Below, one piece after another: positions 52,783-60,911 of a stretch of 64,000 nt of DNA (position 1 is its first letter; every line of letters begins with the position of its first letter). Under the pieces are notes generated by a model that was not told the DNA's origin, searched no databases, and saw only the letters and a program-made list of their open reading frames with translations. The stretch is from Deltaproteobacteria bacterium (GTDB taxonomy: Bacteria > Desulfobacterota > Binatia > Binatales > Binataceae). Both the position numbers and the translations under genes were made by a program. The stretch is from assembly GCA_019237115.1 (NCBI GenBank), contig JAFAHS010000380.1:1-64000 (forward strand). The letters are read 5' to 3'.

Positions 52783-53312
52783 AGCTGCGCGCGGCCGAAG
52801 AACGCGGGGAACGGGACGTCGAAATACTCGCGCGCGAGGGCACCCACCTTCGGGCGCGTATCGACGGACGCGAAGTTTCCGCCGAGTTCGATGCGCTCGC
52901 CGCCGGGGGCGGGACGCTCTCCATCGACGGCCGCCGGTTTCGCATCGCCAGCGCCCGGCGAAACGACACTATTTTAGTAGCGGTCGGACCGCGCACGTTC
53001 TCTTTCTTCCGCGGCGAAGAGGGCGGCCGTCATCGTGGGCGCGGACTCGCCGCCGCGGAAATCACCGCACCGATGCCGGGCAAGGTGCTGCGCGTCCTGG
53101 TCGAAGAAGGCGACGCGGTGGTCACGGGACAGGCGCTGGTGGTCCTGGAAGCGATGAAGATGGAAACCGCGCTGGTGGCCGAGAGCGAGGCGGTCGTGAA
53201 GCGGGTGGCGGTGGCGCCGGGGCAAATGGTCGATCACGGCGCGCTCTTAATCGAACTCAGTCCTCCGCCTGCGAATCCATCAACGCGCGAATCCGGTTCT
53301 CCAGCGTCTTGA
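52779..53312 (+). CDS. Biotin carboxyl carrier (BT-BCCP) protein of acyl-CoA carboxylase
   Basis: 177 residues from GTG 52779, in a four-base GTGA overlap with the preceding gene (an ATG at 52740 lies inside it). The first part is a beta-rich BT-like domain and the second a biotinyl domain with the biotinylation motif VVLEAMKMETALVAESEAVVKRVAVAPGQMVDHGALL; Lys of AMKM takes biotin. The pair encodes a split alpha chain. No carboxyltransferase beta subunit is in the window. The C-terminal 20 or so residues overlap the convergent gene at 53257. Confidence 0.88.
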   Translation: MKLRAAEERGERDVEILAREGTHLRARIDGREVSAEFDALAAGGGTLSIDGRRFRIASARRNDTILVAVGPRTFSFFRGEEGGRHRGRGLAAAEITAPMPGKVLRVLVEEGDAVVTGQALVVLEAMKMETALVAESEAVVKRVAVAPGQMVDHGALLIELSPPPANPSTRESGSPAS

Positions 53313-53493
53313 CCCAGCTGGCGAAATCGTCGTCGCGTTCGACGACAATTTCGAGCTTGCCATCTTTCAGCAGGGACACGCGGCCCGGATGCTCCGGGCG
53401 CAACGGAATGATGACCGCTTCGCGCGAGATTCCCAGCGCGTCGAGAACTTCGAAGATTTTTTCGATTTCCTTAAGCGTGACGGCTTTGAGCAT
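53257..53493 (-). CDS. Small conserved-looking hypothetical protein
   Basis: 78 residues: MLKAVTLKEIEKIFEVLDALGISREAVIIPLRPEHPGRVSLLKDGKLEIVVERDDDFASWVKTLENRIRALMDSQ in several blocks. Predicted helix-beta-helix with a regular heptad at the start. ATG 53493, no strong ribosome-binding sequence. It overlaps the biotin carrier gene end by 56 bases on the opposite strand, so one of the two ends may be longer than in life. No family recognised. Confidence 0.5.
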   Translation of the reverse strand: MLKAVTLKEIEKIFEVLDALGISREAVIIPLRPEHPGRVSLLKDGKLEIVVERDDDFASWVKTLENRIRALMDSQAED

Positions 53494-53522
53494 CGTGGCG
53501 GGATCCTGCTTGTTACGCGTGC

Positions 53523-53801
53523 ATGACGCTCTTTACATACGAAGCCAAGGGCATAAGCTCAAGCATTGAAGCATCGACTGCGGAGGGAAACTATCGCGTG
53601 TTCGGCACTATCAAGAAAGTAGTCAAGGACAAGGGTTTCGGCTTCATCATTCCGGACGACGGCGGCGACGAGGTGTTCTTTCATCGCTCGCGCCTCGGGC
53701 CGAAGATGTATTTCGAAGACCTGCGCGAGGGTAACGAAGTCCAGTTCGAAGTGCGTTCGGGAGAGAAAGGCCGCCAGGCGTTCAACGTGCGATTGCGCTA
53801 G
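53523..53801 (+). CDS. Cold-shock-domain protein (CspA family)
   Basis: 92 residues from ATG 53523. The cold-shock domain carries RNP1 KGFGFI and RNP2 VFFHRS: GTIKKVVKDKGFGFIIPDDGGDEVFFHRSRLG, then EGNEVQFEVRSGEKGRQAFNVRL. The usual Csp length is about 67; GTG 53598, behind GGAGG at 11 bases, gives exactly 67 residues and may be the true start. CspA-type proteins are RNA chaperones or translation modulators. Divergent from the small hypothetical gene. Confidence 0.88.
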   Translation: MTLFTYEAKGISSSIEASTAEGNYRVFGTIKKVVKDKGFGFIIPDDGGDEVFFHRSRLGPKMYFEDLREGNEVQFEVRSGEKGRQAFNVRLR

Positions 53802-54001
53802 ACCAGGAAGCGTCCGCAGATAACGCGGAGTTCCGCCGGGATCCCAACGCCCGAGCTCTTATCGAGTCCGCCGACCGACCACACCATGCCGATGCTGTTC
53901 GCCTACCAACCTGCGCGGTCCGCGTGTGCTTTGCTTGCTTGCCACGCACCCAGGTTTGAACGCCCCAGCCAGACCACTCGAAAAGACTGGATTTCGAGGG
54001 C

Positions 54002-55522
54002 CTAGCGCGTCCAGGCGAACCAGCGCCGGAACATTTTCGCGGCAAACGGGGTCAGGCGCGTGCGGTTGTATTGATTTGCGATCTTGCGGATTACCTCCGC
54101 CTGGGTTGGATATGGGTGAACTACTTCCGCAAGCTTCCCCAACCCGACGCCGGCTACCATCGCGGTGGTCAACTCGGAGATCAGCTCGCCGGCGTGCCTT
54201 GCGACCAGCGTCGCACCAACGATCTGATCGGTTCCCTGCTTGACGTGCACTTTCAGGAAGCCTTCGGTTTCGCCATCCAGCACGGCGCGATCGACCTCGG
54301 CCATTTCCTGCACGTAGGTCGTGATCTTGATGCCGTGCTTGAGGGCGTCGGCTTCGTAGAGGCCGACGTGCGCGATCTCGGGATCGGTATAGGTGCACCA
54401 CGGGACGGTCAGCACGCTGACGCGAGCGCGTCCCAGGAAGAGCGCGTTGCGCAGCACGATCCGTGCGTGCGCGTCGGAAAGGTGGGTGAACTTGAGGGCT
54501 GACGCGCAATCGCCGGCCGCATAGATGCTGGCGTTGGTGGTGCGCAGGCAGTCATCTACCTTGACGCCCGCGCTGCGATCATATTGCACGCCTGCGGCCT
54601 CCAGGCCCAGTCCATCGACGTTGGGGAGGCGACCAACACCCAGCAGAATCTCATCCACGCTGATCTCCCGCTCGACACCACCGACCTCGACGCGCAACAC
54701 CTTCTCCGTGCCGCGCTTTTCCACCGCGAGAATCCTGGCCGCGGTCGTGATGGTAATGCCGTCGCGCTTAAGCGCTCGCTCGACGCGCTCGGCCGCATCG
54801 CGATCTTCGCGGATAAGTATCTGCGACTCGACTTCGAGGAGGGTGACCTGGGAGCCGAAACGACCCATGACCTGCGCGAGCTCGCAGCCGATCGGCCCCG
54901 CACCGATTACCGCGAGGCGACGAGGCAGTTCGGTCAACGAAAAAATGGTTTCGTTGGTAAGACTGTTGGCCTCGCTCAGCCCGGAAATGGGAAGCATCGC
55001 GGCGCGCGCACCGGTCGCGATGACCGCGCGCCGAAACCGCAGGGATTGGCCGTCTACCTCGAGCTGGTCGCGGGAGGTGAAGCGTCCTTCACCGATAAAT
55101 ACATCCACGCCCAGGTCGCGCAGGCGCTCCGCCGAATCGTTGGGTGCCAGCTCCGCGCGGATTCGGCGCATCCGTTCCATCGCGGCGGAGAAATCGATAC
55201 CTACCGACGGTGCCTTAACCCCCAGCACCGCCGCGCTGCGCGCTTCCGCGACGGCACGGGTTGATCGGATGAGCGCCTTGGAGGGCACGCACCCGAAGTT
55301 GAGACAATCTCCGCCCATGAAGTCGCGTTCGACTATCGCGACCTTTGCTCCGAGCCCGGCGGCTCCCACCGCGCAGACCAGGCCCGCCGTACCTGCGCCA
55401 ACCACCACCAGGTTGTAGCGATTTGCGGGCCTCGGGTTGCGCCATCCGGGCGGATGCACCTGCGCCAGCAGCGCCCGGTTGTGCACGTCAAGGGGCGCGA
55501 TCTTGAGCGCATCCGAGGCCAC
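54002..55522 (-). CDS. FAD-dependent pyridine nucleotide-disulfide oxidoreductase (mercuric-reductase-like)
   Basis: 506 residues from GTG 55522, two bases after the TVP38 stop; the frame is open well upstream but that is noncoding shadow. FAD motif NLVVVGAGTAGLVCAVGAAGLGAKVAIVER, redox-active disulfide GGDCLNFGCVPSKALI, NAD(P) motif RLAVIGAGPIGCELAQVMGRFGSQVTLLE, second FAD site ASIYAAGDCA and dimerisation domain to the end with HPYPTQAEV-type sequence. It resembles the dihydrolipoamide dehydrogenase/mercuric reductase branch fused to TVP38 in some bacteria. It lacks the N-terminal HMA domain and C-terminal Cys pair of MerA. Confidence 0.9.
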   Translation of the reverse strand: MASDALKIAPLDVHNRALLAQVHPPGWRNPRPANRYNLVVVGAGTAGLVCAVGAAGLGAKVAIVERDFMGGDCLNFGCVPSKALIRSTRAVAEARSAAVLGVKAPSVGIDFSAAMERMRRIRAELAPNDSAERLRDLGVDVFIGEGRFTSRDQLEVDGQSLRFRRAVIATGARAAMLPISGLSEANSLTNETIFSLTELPRRLAVIGAGPIGCELAQVMGRFGSQVTLLEVESQILIREDRDAAERVERALKRDGITITTAARILAVEKRGTEKVLRVEVGGVEREISVDEILLGVGRLPNVDGLGLEAAGVQYDRSAGVKVDDCLRTTNASIYAAGDCASALKFTHLSDAHARIVLRNALFLGRARVSVLTVPWCTYTDPEIAHVGLYEADALKHGIKITTYVQEMAEVDRAVLDGETEGFLKVHVKQGTDQIVGATLVARHAGELISELTTAMVAGVGLGKLAEVVHPYPTQAEVIRKIANQYNRTRLTPFAAKMFRRWFAWTR

Positions 55523-55524
55523 CT

Positions 55525-56211
55525 TCAGGCTCGCTCCTTTAGTGCACGGGCGCCGATCCTCGTGGCATAGACCGCAACTGCCACGGTCGCCGCAAATCCG
55601 ACCAGGTTGAGAACCCACCTCAAGTTGGCGGAGGCGCCGTCGCTGCCGGACGCAGCCCGCGCGAGGTCGCCACTCAGTGCGCCGATGTACACGAACAAGA
55701 CCGTCGCGGGCATCATCCCGATCCATGACGCGACCACGTACTCGGCGAGCCTGACGCGGGTAAGGCCATAAGCGTAGTTGAGCAAGTTGAACGGAAACAC
55801 CGGGGAGAGACGGGTCAAGAGCACCATTTTCCATCCTTCCCGTGCCACCGCGTCGTCGATGGAGCGAAAGCGAGCGTTGCCTTCGATTCGGCGCGCGACC
55901 GCCTCGCGCGCGAAGTAGCGCCCGACCAGAAACGCAGCGGTCGCTCCTGCGGTCGACGCGACCGATACGTAGATTGAGCCCCACAGCACCCCGAAAATCA
56001 CGCCGGCGCCGATGGTCAGAATCGACCCGGGAATGAAGAGCACGCAGGCGATGACGTAGATCGCAATGAACGCTAGGGGCGCCGCGGGACCCAGCGCGGA
56101 AATCGCGTTGAGCGCCGAGCTTAGCTCGCCCCCCAGCCGACGGCCCACGAGCAGCACCGCGATGATGGCCGCGGCCACCAGTGCATATCTGAGTCCTGCC
56201 GATCGCTTCAT
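55525..56211 (-). CDS. TVP38/TMEM64 (DedA-like) membrane protein
   Basis: 228 residues from ATG 56211, about five helices, with the SNARE-associated/TVP38 pattern: IAIYVIACVLFIPGSILTIGAGVIFGVLWGSIYV, GATAAFLVGRYFAREAV, and VFPFNLLNYAYGLTRVRLAEYVVASWIGMMPATVLFVYIGAL. The conserved GRxF[GA]RE and TRLSPVFPFNLLNYAYGLT segments are diagnostic. These proteins are proposed lipid or metabolite scramblases/transporters. It immediately precedes the FAD oxidoreductase and both are probably one functional unit; in some bacteria they are fused. Confidence 0.9.
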   Translation of the reverse strand: MKRSAGLRYALVAAAIIAVLLVGRRLGGELSSALNAISALGPAAPLAFIAIYVIACVLFIPGSILTIGAGVIFGVLWGSIYVSVASTAGATAAFLVGRYFAREAVARRIEGNARFRSIDDAVAREGWKMVLLTRLSPVFPFNLLNYAYGLTRVRLAEYVVASWIGMMPATVLFVYIGALSGDLARAASGSDGASANLRWVLNLVGFAATVAVAVYATRIGARALKERA

Positions 56212-56253
56212 AGAGACTTGGCGGCCGCTCGCATCGGCATCGCGGGCGGAGCT

Positions 56254-56259
56254 TATAAT
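56254..56259 (+). promoter_or_regulatory. Consensus -10 box upstream of moaB
   Basis: TATAAT, a perfect -10 hexamer, 32 bases before ATG 56291. No convincing -35 box stands 16-18 bases upstream, so the promoter is only partly supported. Confidence 0.3.
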
Positions 56260-56290
56260 GGAAGCGCGGATGATGTAATCCTGAAAAACC

Positions 56291-56788
56291 ATGCCTGCCG
56301 AGCAACACAAGGAACAGGTGCGCGCCAACCTGAAGGTCGGCGTTCTGACCGCCAGCGACACGCGCACCGCGGACGACGACCTAAGCGGCGCGGCGGTACG
56401 GGAGTTGTTCGAAGGAGCGGGACACCAGGTCACGTACTACGAGATCGTTCCCGACGCGCCGGCCAGAATCGCCCACGCTATAATCGCGCATCTGCCGACG
56501 CTGGATGCCATCGTGGTCAATGGCGGTACCGGACTGACCCGGCGTGACACCACGGCGGACGTGGTTCGCTCGCTGCTGGACAAGGAAATCGAAGGCTTCG
56601 GGGAACTGTTCCGGATGCTCTCGTTCGAACAGGTTGGCGCCGCCGCGATGGTCAGCCGGGCGGTGGCCGGCGTACGGCAGGGCCGGTTTATCGCTGCGCT
56701 GCCGGGCTCGACCAAGGCCTGCCGGCTGGCGATGGAGAAACTGATCTTGCCGCAAATCGGACATATCGCCTACCTGCTGGCCCAATGA
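56291..56788 (+). CDS. moaB: Molybdenum cofactor biosynthesis protein MoaB
   Basis: 165 residues of the MoaB/MogA fold: VGVLTASDTRTADDDLSGAAVRELFEGAGH, DAIVVNGGTGLTRRDTTADVVRSLLDKEIEGFGELFRMLSFEQVGAAAMVSRAVAGVRQGRFIAALPGSTKACRLAMEKLILPQIGHIAYLL. The GGTG and PGSTKA segments bind molybdopterin. MoaB/MogA adenylate molybdopterin ahead of metal insertion. Its stop overlaps the MoaD-MoaE fusion start (ATGA). No molybdoenzyme lies in the window. Confidence 0.92.
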   Translation: MPAEQHKEQVRANLKVGVLTASDTRTADDDLSGAAVRELFEGAGHQVTYYEIVPDAPARIAHAIIAHLPTLDAIVVNGGTGLTRRDTTADVVRSLLDKEIEGFGELFRMLSFEQVGAAAMVSRAVAGVRQGRFIAALPGSTKACRLAMEKLILPQIGHIAYLLAQ

Positions 56789-57498
56789 ACCGACTGCACC
56801 TCAAGCTGTTTGCCACCCTGCGCGAACGTGCGCGCGCCGCGGAACTGGAGCGCGAATTTCCCGACGGAACCACGGTCGCCGAAATCTGGAAGACTCTGAA
56901 AGGCGAATTTCCAGCACTCGCCGGCCATCGCGATTCGGTGGGGTTCGCGGTCAACCAGGAATATGTCGAGGGCGACTATCGTCCGCGCGACGATGACGAA
57001 GTGGCCTTCATCCCGCCGGTGAGTGGCGGCGCACCCGCCAAGCAGGACCCGGCGCCGTCCTGGGTCGGGTCGATCGCGATTGTTCGCGATCGTATCGAGG
57101 TCGCCGCGCTGGAGCGCGAGGTTGGCAATCCTGCCGCCGGGGCAGTCGTGACCTTCGTCGGAACCACCCGCCGCGACAACGCGGGCCGCAAGGTGACCCG
57201 GCTCGAGTACGAAGGATACGAGCCGATGGCGCTCTCCGAAATGCGCAAGCTGGCGTGCGAAGCCGGGCAACGCTGGCCCATCGTGCGCATCGCGATCACC
57301 CACCGGATCGGGGCAGTGGAAATCGGCGAGACCTCGGTCGCGATAGCAGTTTCGGCCGCGCATCGCGGGGCCGCGTTTGACGCGTGCCGCTTCGCGATCG
57401 ATCGCCTGAAAGAGACCGTTCCGATCTGGAAGAAAGAATATTTCGAGGGCGGGGAAGTCTGGATAGGCTGCCAGACCTCGCATCCTCCCGAGCTCTAG
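56785..57498 (+). CDS. MoaD-MoaE fusion (molybdopterin synthase, MoaX-like)
   Basis: 237 residues. The N-terminal ubiquitin-like MoaD domain (residues 1-82) ends with Gly81-Gly82 in PPVSGGAPAK, where free MoaD would end and be thiocarboxylated. A Pro/Ala linker leads to the MoaE domain (about 95-237) with FVGTTRRDNAGRKVTRLEYEGYEPMA, RIAITHRIGAVEIGETSVAIAVSAAHRGAAFDACRFAIDRLKETVPIWKKEYFE, where the two Lys of WKKE are the catalytic ones. It turns precursor Z into molybdopterin. As in mycobacterial MoaX, cleavage after the internal Gly-Gly would be needed for function. Confidence 0.92.
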   Translation: MNRLHLKLFATLRERARAAELEREFPDGTTVAEIWKTLKGEFPALAGHRDSVGFAVNQEYVEGDYRPRDDDEVAFIPPVSGGAPAKQDPAPSWVGSIAIVRDRIEVAALEREVGNPAAGAVVTFVGTTRRDNAGRKVTRLEYEGYEPMALSEMRKLACEAGQRWPIVRIAITHRIGAVEIGETSVAIAVSAAHRGAAFDACRFAIDRLKETVPIWKKEYFEGGEVWIGCQTSHPPEL

Positions 57499-57499
57499 C

Positions 57500-57514
57500 C
57501 CCGCCACTGGCGGG
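57500..57514 (+). terminator. Hairpin directly after the MoaD-MoaE stop
   Basis: CCCGCC-ACT-GGCGGG, six GC pairs with a 3-base loop, one base after the stop TAG. There is no T-run after it, so it may help stop transcription or protect the mRNA end rather than act as a full intrinsic terminator. Confidence 0.35.
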
Positions 57515-57662
57515 CGGCGGCGCCGCGTCCCCGCGTTGCGCGGTTTGTTCTCGCCGTCACCTCGAGGCACGGAGCGGCCGCGCTGCTCTTCAACGAAGAA
57601 GCCGCCAGGTGCGCTTGACCGCCAGCCCTTCGGTGGTGGTAAGGGTGAAGCGGTTGGCTTAA

Positions 57663-58910
57663 ATGCAGATGCTTTCGCCGTATCGTGTGCTCGATCTCAC
57701 CACCGAGCGCGGGCTCCTGTGCGGACAGGTCCTCGGCGATCTGGGCGCCGATGTGATCAAGGTAGAGCCGCCTGGCGGAGCACCGGCCCGCCGGCTCGGT
57801 CCGTTCCTCAACGACGAGGCTCATCCGGATCGATCGCTCTACTGGTGGGCGTACAACCGCAACAAACGCAGCGTAACGCTCGACATCGACCGCCCTGAGG
57901 GCCGCGCGCTGCTCAGGCGGATGGCGAACAGCGCCGATTTTCTCATCGAATCGTTCAATCCCGGCGAGATGGCAGCGCGTGGGCTTGGGTACGAGGACCT
58001 GGCCGCGCTCAATCCCGCGGTGGTCTACGTTTCGATTAGCGCGTTCGGCCAGGATGGTCCCAAGGCCACCTACGCCGACGCCGACCTGATAATCATGGCG
58101 GCCGGTGGACCACTGATGCTCACCGGCGACGATGATCGGCCGCCGGTACGTCTCAGCGTGCCCCAGGCATACCTGCATGCGAGCGCCGATGCGGCGGTCG
58201 GCGCGCTGGCGGCGCATCACGAGTCGGTGCGCTCGGGCCGCGGACAGCGGGTTGACGTGGCCGCCCAGGAATCGGTCGCCATGGCGACCCAGTCCTGGGT
58301 GCTCGCCGCGCCGCTCGGATCGGTCGAGATTCGGCGCATGTCCGGCGGAGTCAAAATTGGCGAGCTGAACATCCCCCTGGTGTGGCCGGCGCGGGACGGA
58401 TACATCGCGCTGACGTTCCTGTTCGGAACCGCGTTGGGAGTCTTCACTCGAAAACTGATGCACTACATCTGCGAGCGCGGGTTATGCGACCAGGCGACCC
58501 GTGACAAGGACTGGATCGCGTTTGGCGATCAGCTCGCCAGTGGCGCTGAACCGATAAGCGAATTCGAGCGCGTCGTCGAAATCGTCAGGAGCTTCACGCG
58601 CAGCCACACCAAGGCCGAGTTGCTGCAATTCGCGCTGGAACGCGGGTTCCTGATGACACCGATCACGACGATTGAAGAAGTTGTGAAAAGCCCGCAGCTC
58701 GAGTCACGCGGGTACTGGCAGTCGGTCGAGCACCCGGAGTTGGGTCGCAGCATCCGGTACCCCGGGCCGTTTGCGAAGTTCAGCGCCACGCCGATCGCGT
58801 ATCGTCACCGGCCCCCGACCGTCGGTGAGCACAATCGCGAAGTCTATTGCGGCGAGCTCGGGCTCAGCGCCGCCGAGTTGGCCGGTCTCGCCGAAAAAGG
58901 AATCGTGTGA
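57663..58910 (+). CDS. Type III (CaiB/BaiF) CoA-transferase, first of a pair
   Basis: 415 residues, ATG 57663. Family III signature: YRVLDLTTERGLLCGQVLGDLGADVIKVEPPGG, the Asp nucleophile position in NADLI-like DADLIIMA around residue 140, and VSISAFGQDGPKATYADADLI, GGPLMLTGDDDRPPVRLSVPQAYLHASADAAVGALAAHHESVRSGRGQRVDVA. Such enzymes move CoA between carboxylic acids. It overlaps the next CoA-transferase by one base (TGATG), so the two may form a heteromer, as in benzylsuccinate CoA-transferase. Confidence 0.92.
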   Translation: MQMLSPYRVLDLTTERGLLCGQVLGDLGADVIKVEPPGGAPARRLGPFLNDEAHPDRSLYWWAYNRNKRSVTLDIDRPEGRALLRRMANSADFLIESFNPGEMAARGLGYEDLAALNPAVVYVSISAFGQDGPKATYADADLIIMAAGGPLMLTGDDDRPPVRLSVPQAYLHASADAAVGALAAHHESVRSGRGQRVDVAAQESVAMATQSWVLAAPLGSVEIRRMSGGVKIGELNIPLVWPARDGYIALTFLFGTALGVFTRKLMHYICERGLCDQATRDKDWIAFGDQLASGAEPISEFERVVEIVRSFTRSHTKAELLQFALERGFLMTPITTIEEVVKSPQLESRGYWQSVEHPELGRSIRYPGPFAKFSATPIAYRHRPPTVGEHNREVYCGELGLSAAELAGLAEKGIV

Positions 58911-60127
58911 TGGCCCCAACCCTCCCGCTGGCCGATGTGCAAATCCTTGACTTCATGTGGGTGATGGCGGGTCCGGCCGCGACGCGCATCCTCGCCGACT
59001 ACGGCGCGACGGTCATCAGGATCGAGTCGCCCACCCGGGTGGATACGGCGCGCACGCTGCAACCGTTTCACGACAACACCGCGGGCCCGGACTCGTCGGG
59101 GCTGTTCGGCAACTGCAACGCCGGCAAGTTCGGCATCTCGCTCGATTTGGGCAACCCCCGCTCACGCGAAGTGGTGCACGATCTTCTGCAATGGGCGGAG
59201 GTGGTGACCGAGTCGTTCTCGCCCAAGGCAATGCGCGCGTGGGGTTACGACTACGAATCGCTGCGCAAACTCAAGCCCGACATCATCATGCTGAGTACCT
59301 GCCTGATGGGGCAGAACGGGCCGCTTTCGCGCATCGCCGGCTTCGGCAATATGGCTGCCGCGATATCCGGATTCCACAATCTCACCGGATGGCCGGATCG
59401 GCCGCCCGCCGGTCCATTCGGTGCGTATACGGACTATGTATCGCCGCGCTTCACCGCGATGGCGATTCTGGCCGCACTCGATCACCATCGGCGCACCGGA
59501 CAGGGTCAATACATCGACCAGTCGCAGGCGGAAGCCTCGCTGCATTTCCTTGCCCCGGCGATTCTCGATTACACGGCCAACGGACGCATCCAGGGACGGG
59601 TCGGCAACTCGGATCGCGAGTACGCGCCGCACGGGGTGTATCCGGCGGCGGGCGAGGATCGCTGGATCGCGATCGTGTGCGAGACCGATGCGCAATGGCG
59701 GGGACTGTGTACCGTGATAAATCGCCGAGACCTGGCGGGCGATCCGCGTCTGGCCACCGCCAGAGGACGGCGCGACAACGCCGCCGAAATAGACGCCGCG
59801 ATATCGAGCTGGACCACCGCGATGGGAGCCGGAGCGGCGGAGGCGCACCTGCAGTCGCGGGGCGTACCGGCATACCAGGTGCAGAACAGCGCCCAGGCCG
59901 CGCGCGACCCGCAGATGGCCCATCGCGCGCATTTCGTCGAGGTAAATCACTCGACGCTAGGCAAAACGATCGTCGAAGGTCCGCGCGCTCATCTCTCGCG
60001 CACCCCAGCCCGCCTCCAGGGGGCGGGGCCTTCGCTCGGCGAGCACAATCAGTACGTACTCGAGAAGATCCTGGGCTATGGCGAAGAACGGATCACCGGG
60101 CTGGCCGCCGCGGGAGTCTTCGGCTGA
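58910..60127 (+). CDS. Type III (CaiB/BaiF) CoA-transferase, second of a pair
   Basis: 405 residues from ATG 58910 in the preceding stop codon. ADVQILDFMWVMAGPAATRILADYGATVIRIESPTRVDTAR, NLDLGNPRSREVVHDLLQWAEVVTESF, LSTCLMGQNGPLSRIAGFGNMAAAISGFHNLTGWPDRPPAGPFGAYTDYVSPRF and QSQAEASLHFLAPAILDYTANGR are family III landmarks. The usual catalytic Asp after SGF is at a divergent position. About equal in size to its partner but distinct in sequence, so an alpha/beta pair of different subunits is likely. Confidence 0.92.
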   Translation: MAPTLPLADVQILDFMWVMAGPAATRILADYGATVIRIESPTRVDTARTLQPFHDNTAGPDSSGLFGNCNAGKFGISLDLGNPRSREVVHDLLQWAEVVTESFSPKAMRAWGYDYESLRKLKPDIIMLSTCLMGQNGPLSRIAGFGNMAAAISGFHNLTGWPDRPPAGPFGAYTDYVSPRFTAMAILAALDHHRRTGQGQYIDQSQAEASLHFLAPAILDYTANGRIQGRVGNSDREYAPHGVYPAAGEDRWIAIVCETDAQWRGLCTVINRRDLAGDPRLATARGRRDNAAEIDAAISSWTTAMGAGAAEAHLQSRGVPAYQVQNSAQAARDPQMAHRAHFVEVNHSTLGKTIVEGPRAHLSRTPARLQGAGPSLGEHNQYVLEKILGYGEERITGLAAAGVFG

Positions 60128-60344
60128 GGCGGGCGATCAGACGATTCAGACACGCGCGATTGTGCGCCGGAGCCACGGAATGTCTGGCTGCCGAGAGTCC
60201 GAGCCGGGCGGTGGGTCTGCGCGGCCACAGTAGAATGCGGTTTTTCCCGTGACTACCCCGGTACAGCCGGGCAAGCAGACTCGCGCCAGCGGTAAAATTT
60301 TCAATCCGCGTCCGCAGGGCGAGCGTATATAACCCGGGGGCGAT

Positions 60345-60905
60345 GTGGTTGAGACGACTGCAAGTCGCATGACCGACCTCGAGTTGGTTGCTGCGATGGC
60401 TTCGGGCAGACAAGAAGCGCTGCGCGCTTTCAACCAGCGTTATGGAAATGCGATCGCAGTGGTCGCGGAACGAATATTGGCCAGCCGGGCCGATGCCGAG
60501 GAAGTCGCGGCGGACGTGTTATGGCAGGCCTGGCGGGACGCCGCGCGATTCGATCGCAGTCGCGGCTCGGTCGGAGCGTGGCTGATGATGCTGGCGCGTA
60601 GTCGTGCAATCGATCGCCTGCGTTCCCGCAAGACGCGAGAGCGGTCCGTCGAAGACCCCGGCGAGATTGGCCACGATGACGATCCGTCCCAGGCGATTTT
60701 CAGCGCGGAACGAAAGCAGCAGGTGTCCAGAATATTGGCGGAACTCAAGGAGGGCGAGCGTGAGGTGCTTGAACTCGCGTACTTTTCCGATCTGTCGCAA
60801 GCGGAAATTGCGGAGCGAACCGGGCTCCCGCTCGGGACGGTCAAGACCCGCATGCGCACGGCGTTGATCAAACTCCGCGATAGCTTGGCCGGGAGAGCCG
60901 ATTAG
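60345..60905 (+). CDS. ECF-type RNA polymerase sigma factor (SigK-like)
   Basis: 186 residues from GTG 60345; ATG 60369 (MTDLELVAAM) looks more like the usual ECF start. Region 2: REALRAFNQRYGNAIAVVAERILASRADAEEVAADVLWQAWRDAARFD and GAWLMMLARSRAIDRLR; region 4: LKEGEREVLELAYFSDLSQAEIAERTGLPLGTVKTRMRTALIKLRD. It is followed by an RskA-type anti-sigma gene, the normal SigK/RskA pairing. A CGACT-GCA-AGTCG inverted repeat stands just before ATG 60369. Target genes may include the peroxiredoxin nearby. Confidence 0.88.
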   Translation: MVETTASRMTDLELVAAMASGRQEALRAFNQRYGNAIAVVAERILASRADAEEVAADVLWQAWRDAARFDRSRGSVGAWLMMLARSRAIDRLRSRKTRERSVEDPGEIGHDDDPSQAIFSAERKQQVSRILAELKEGEREVLELAYFSDLSQAEIAERTGLPLGTVKTRMRTALIKLRDSLAGRAD

Positions 60906-60911
60906 CCCAAG

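Noticed and set aside
55523..56308. A single 768-residue protein joining an Arg-rich N-terminus to the FAD oxidoreductase
   Set aside because: The upstream part of that frame is a shadow of the TVP38 gene; the oxidoreductase has its own GTG start at 55522 behind the TVP38 stop.
60257..60271. CCCGG-TACAG-CCGGG as terminator after the CoA-transferases
   Set aside because: Five pairs only, 130 bases below the stop, and no T-run.
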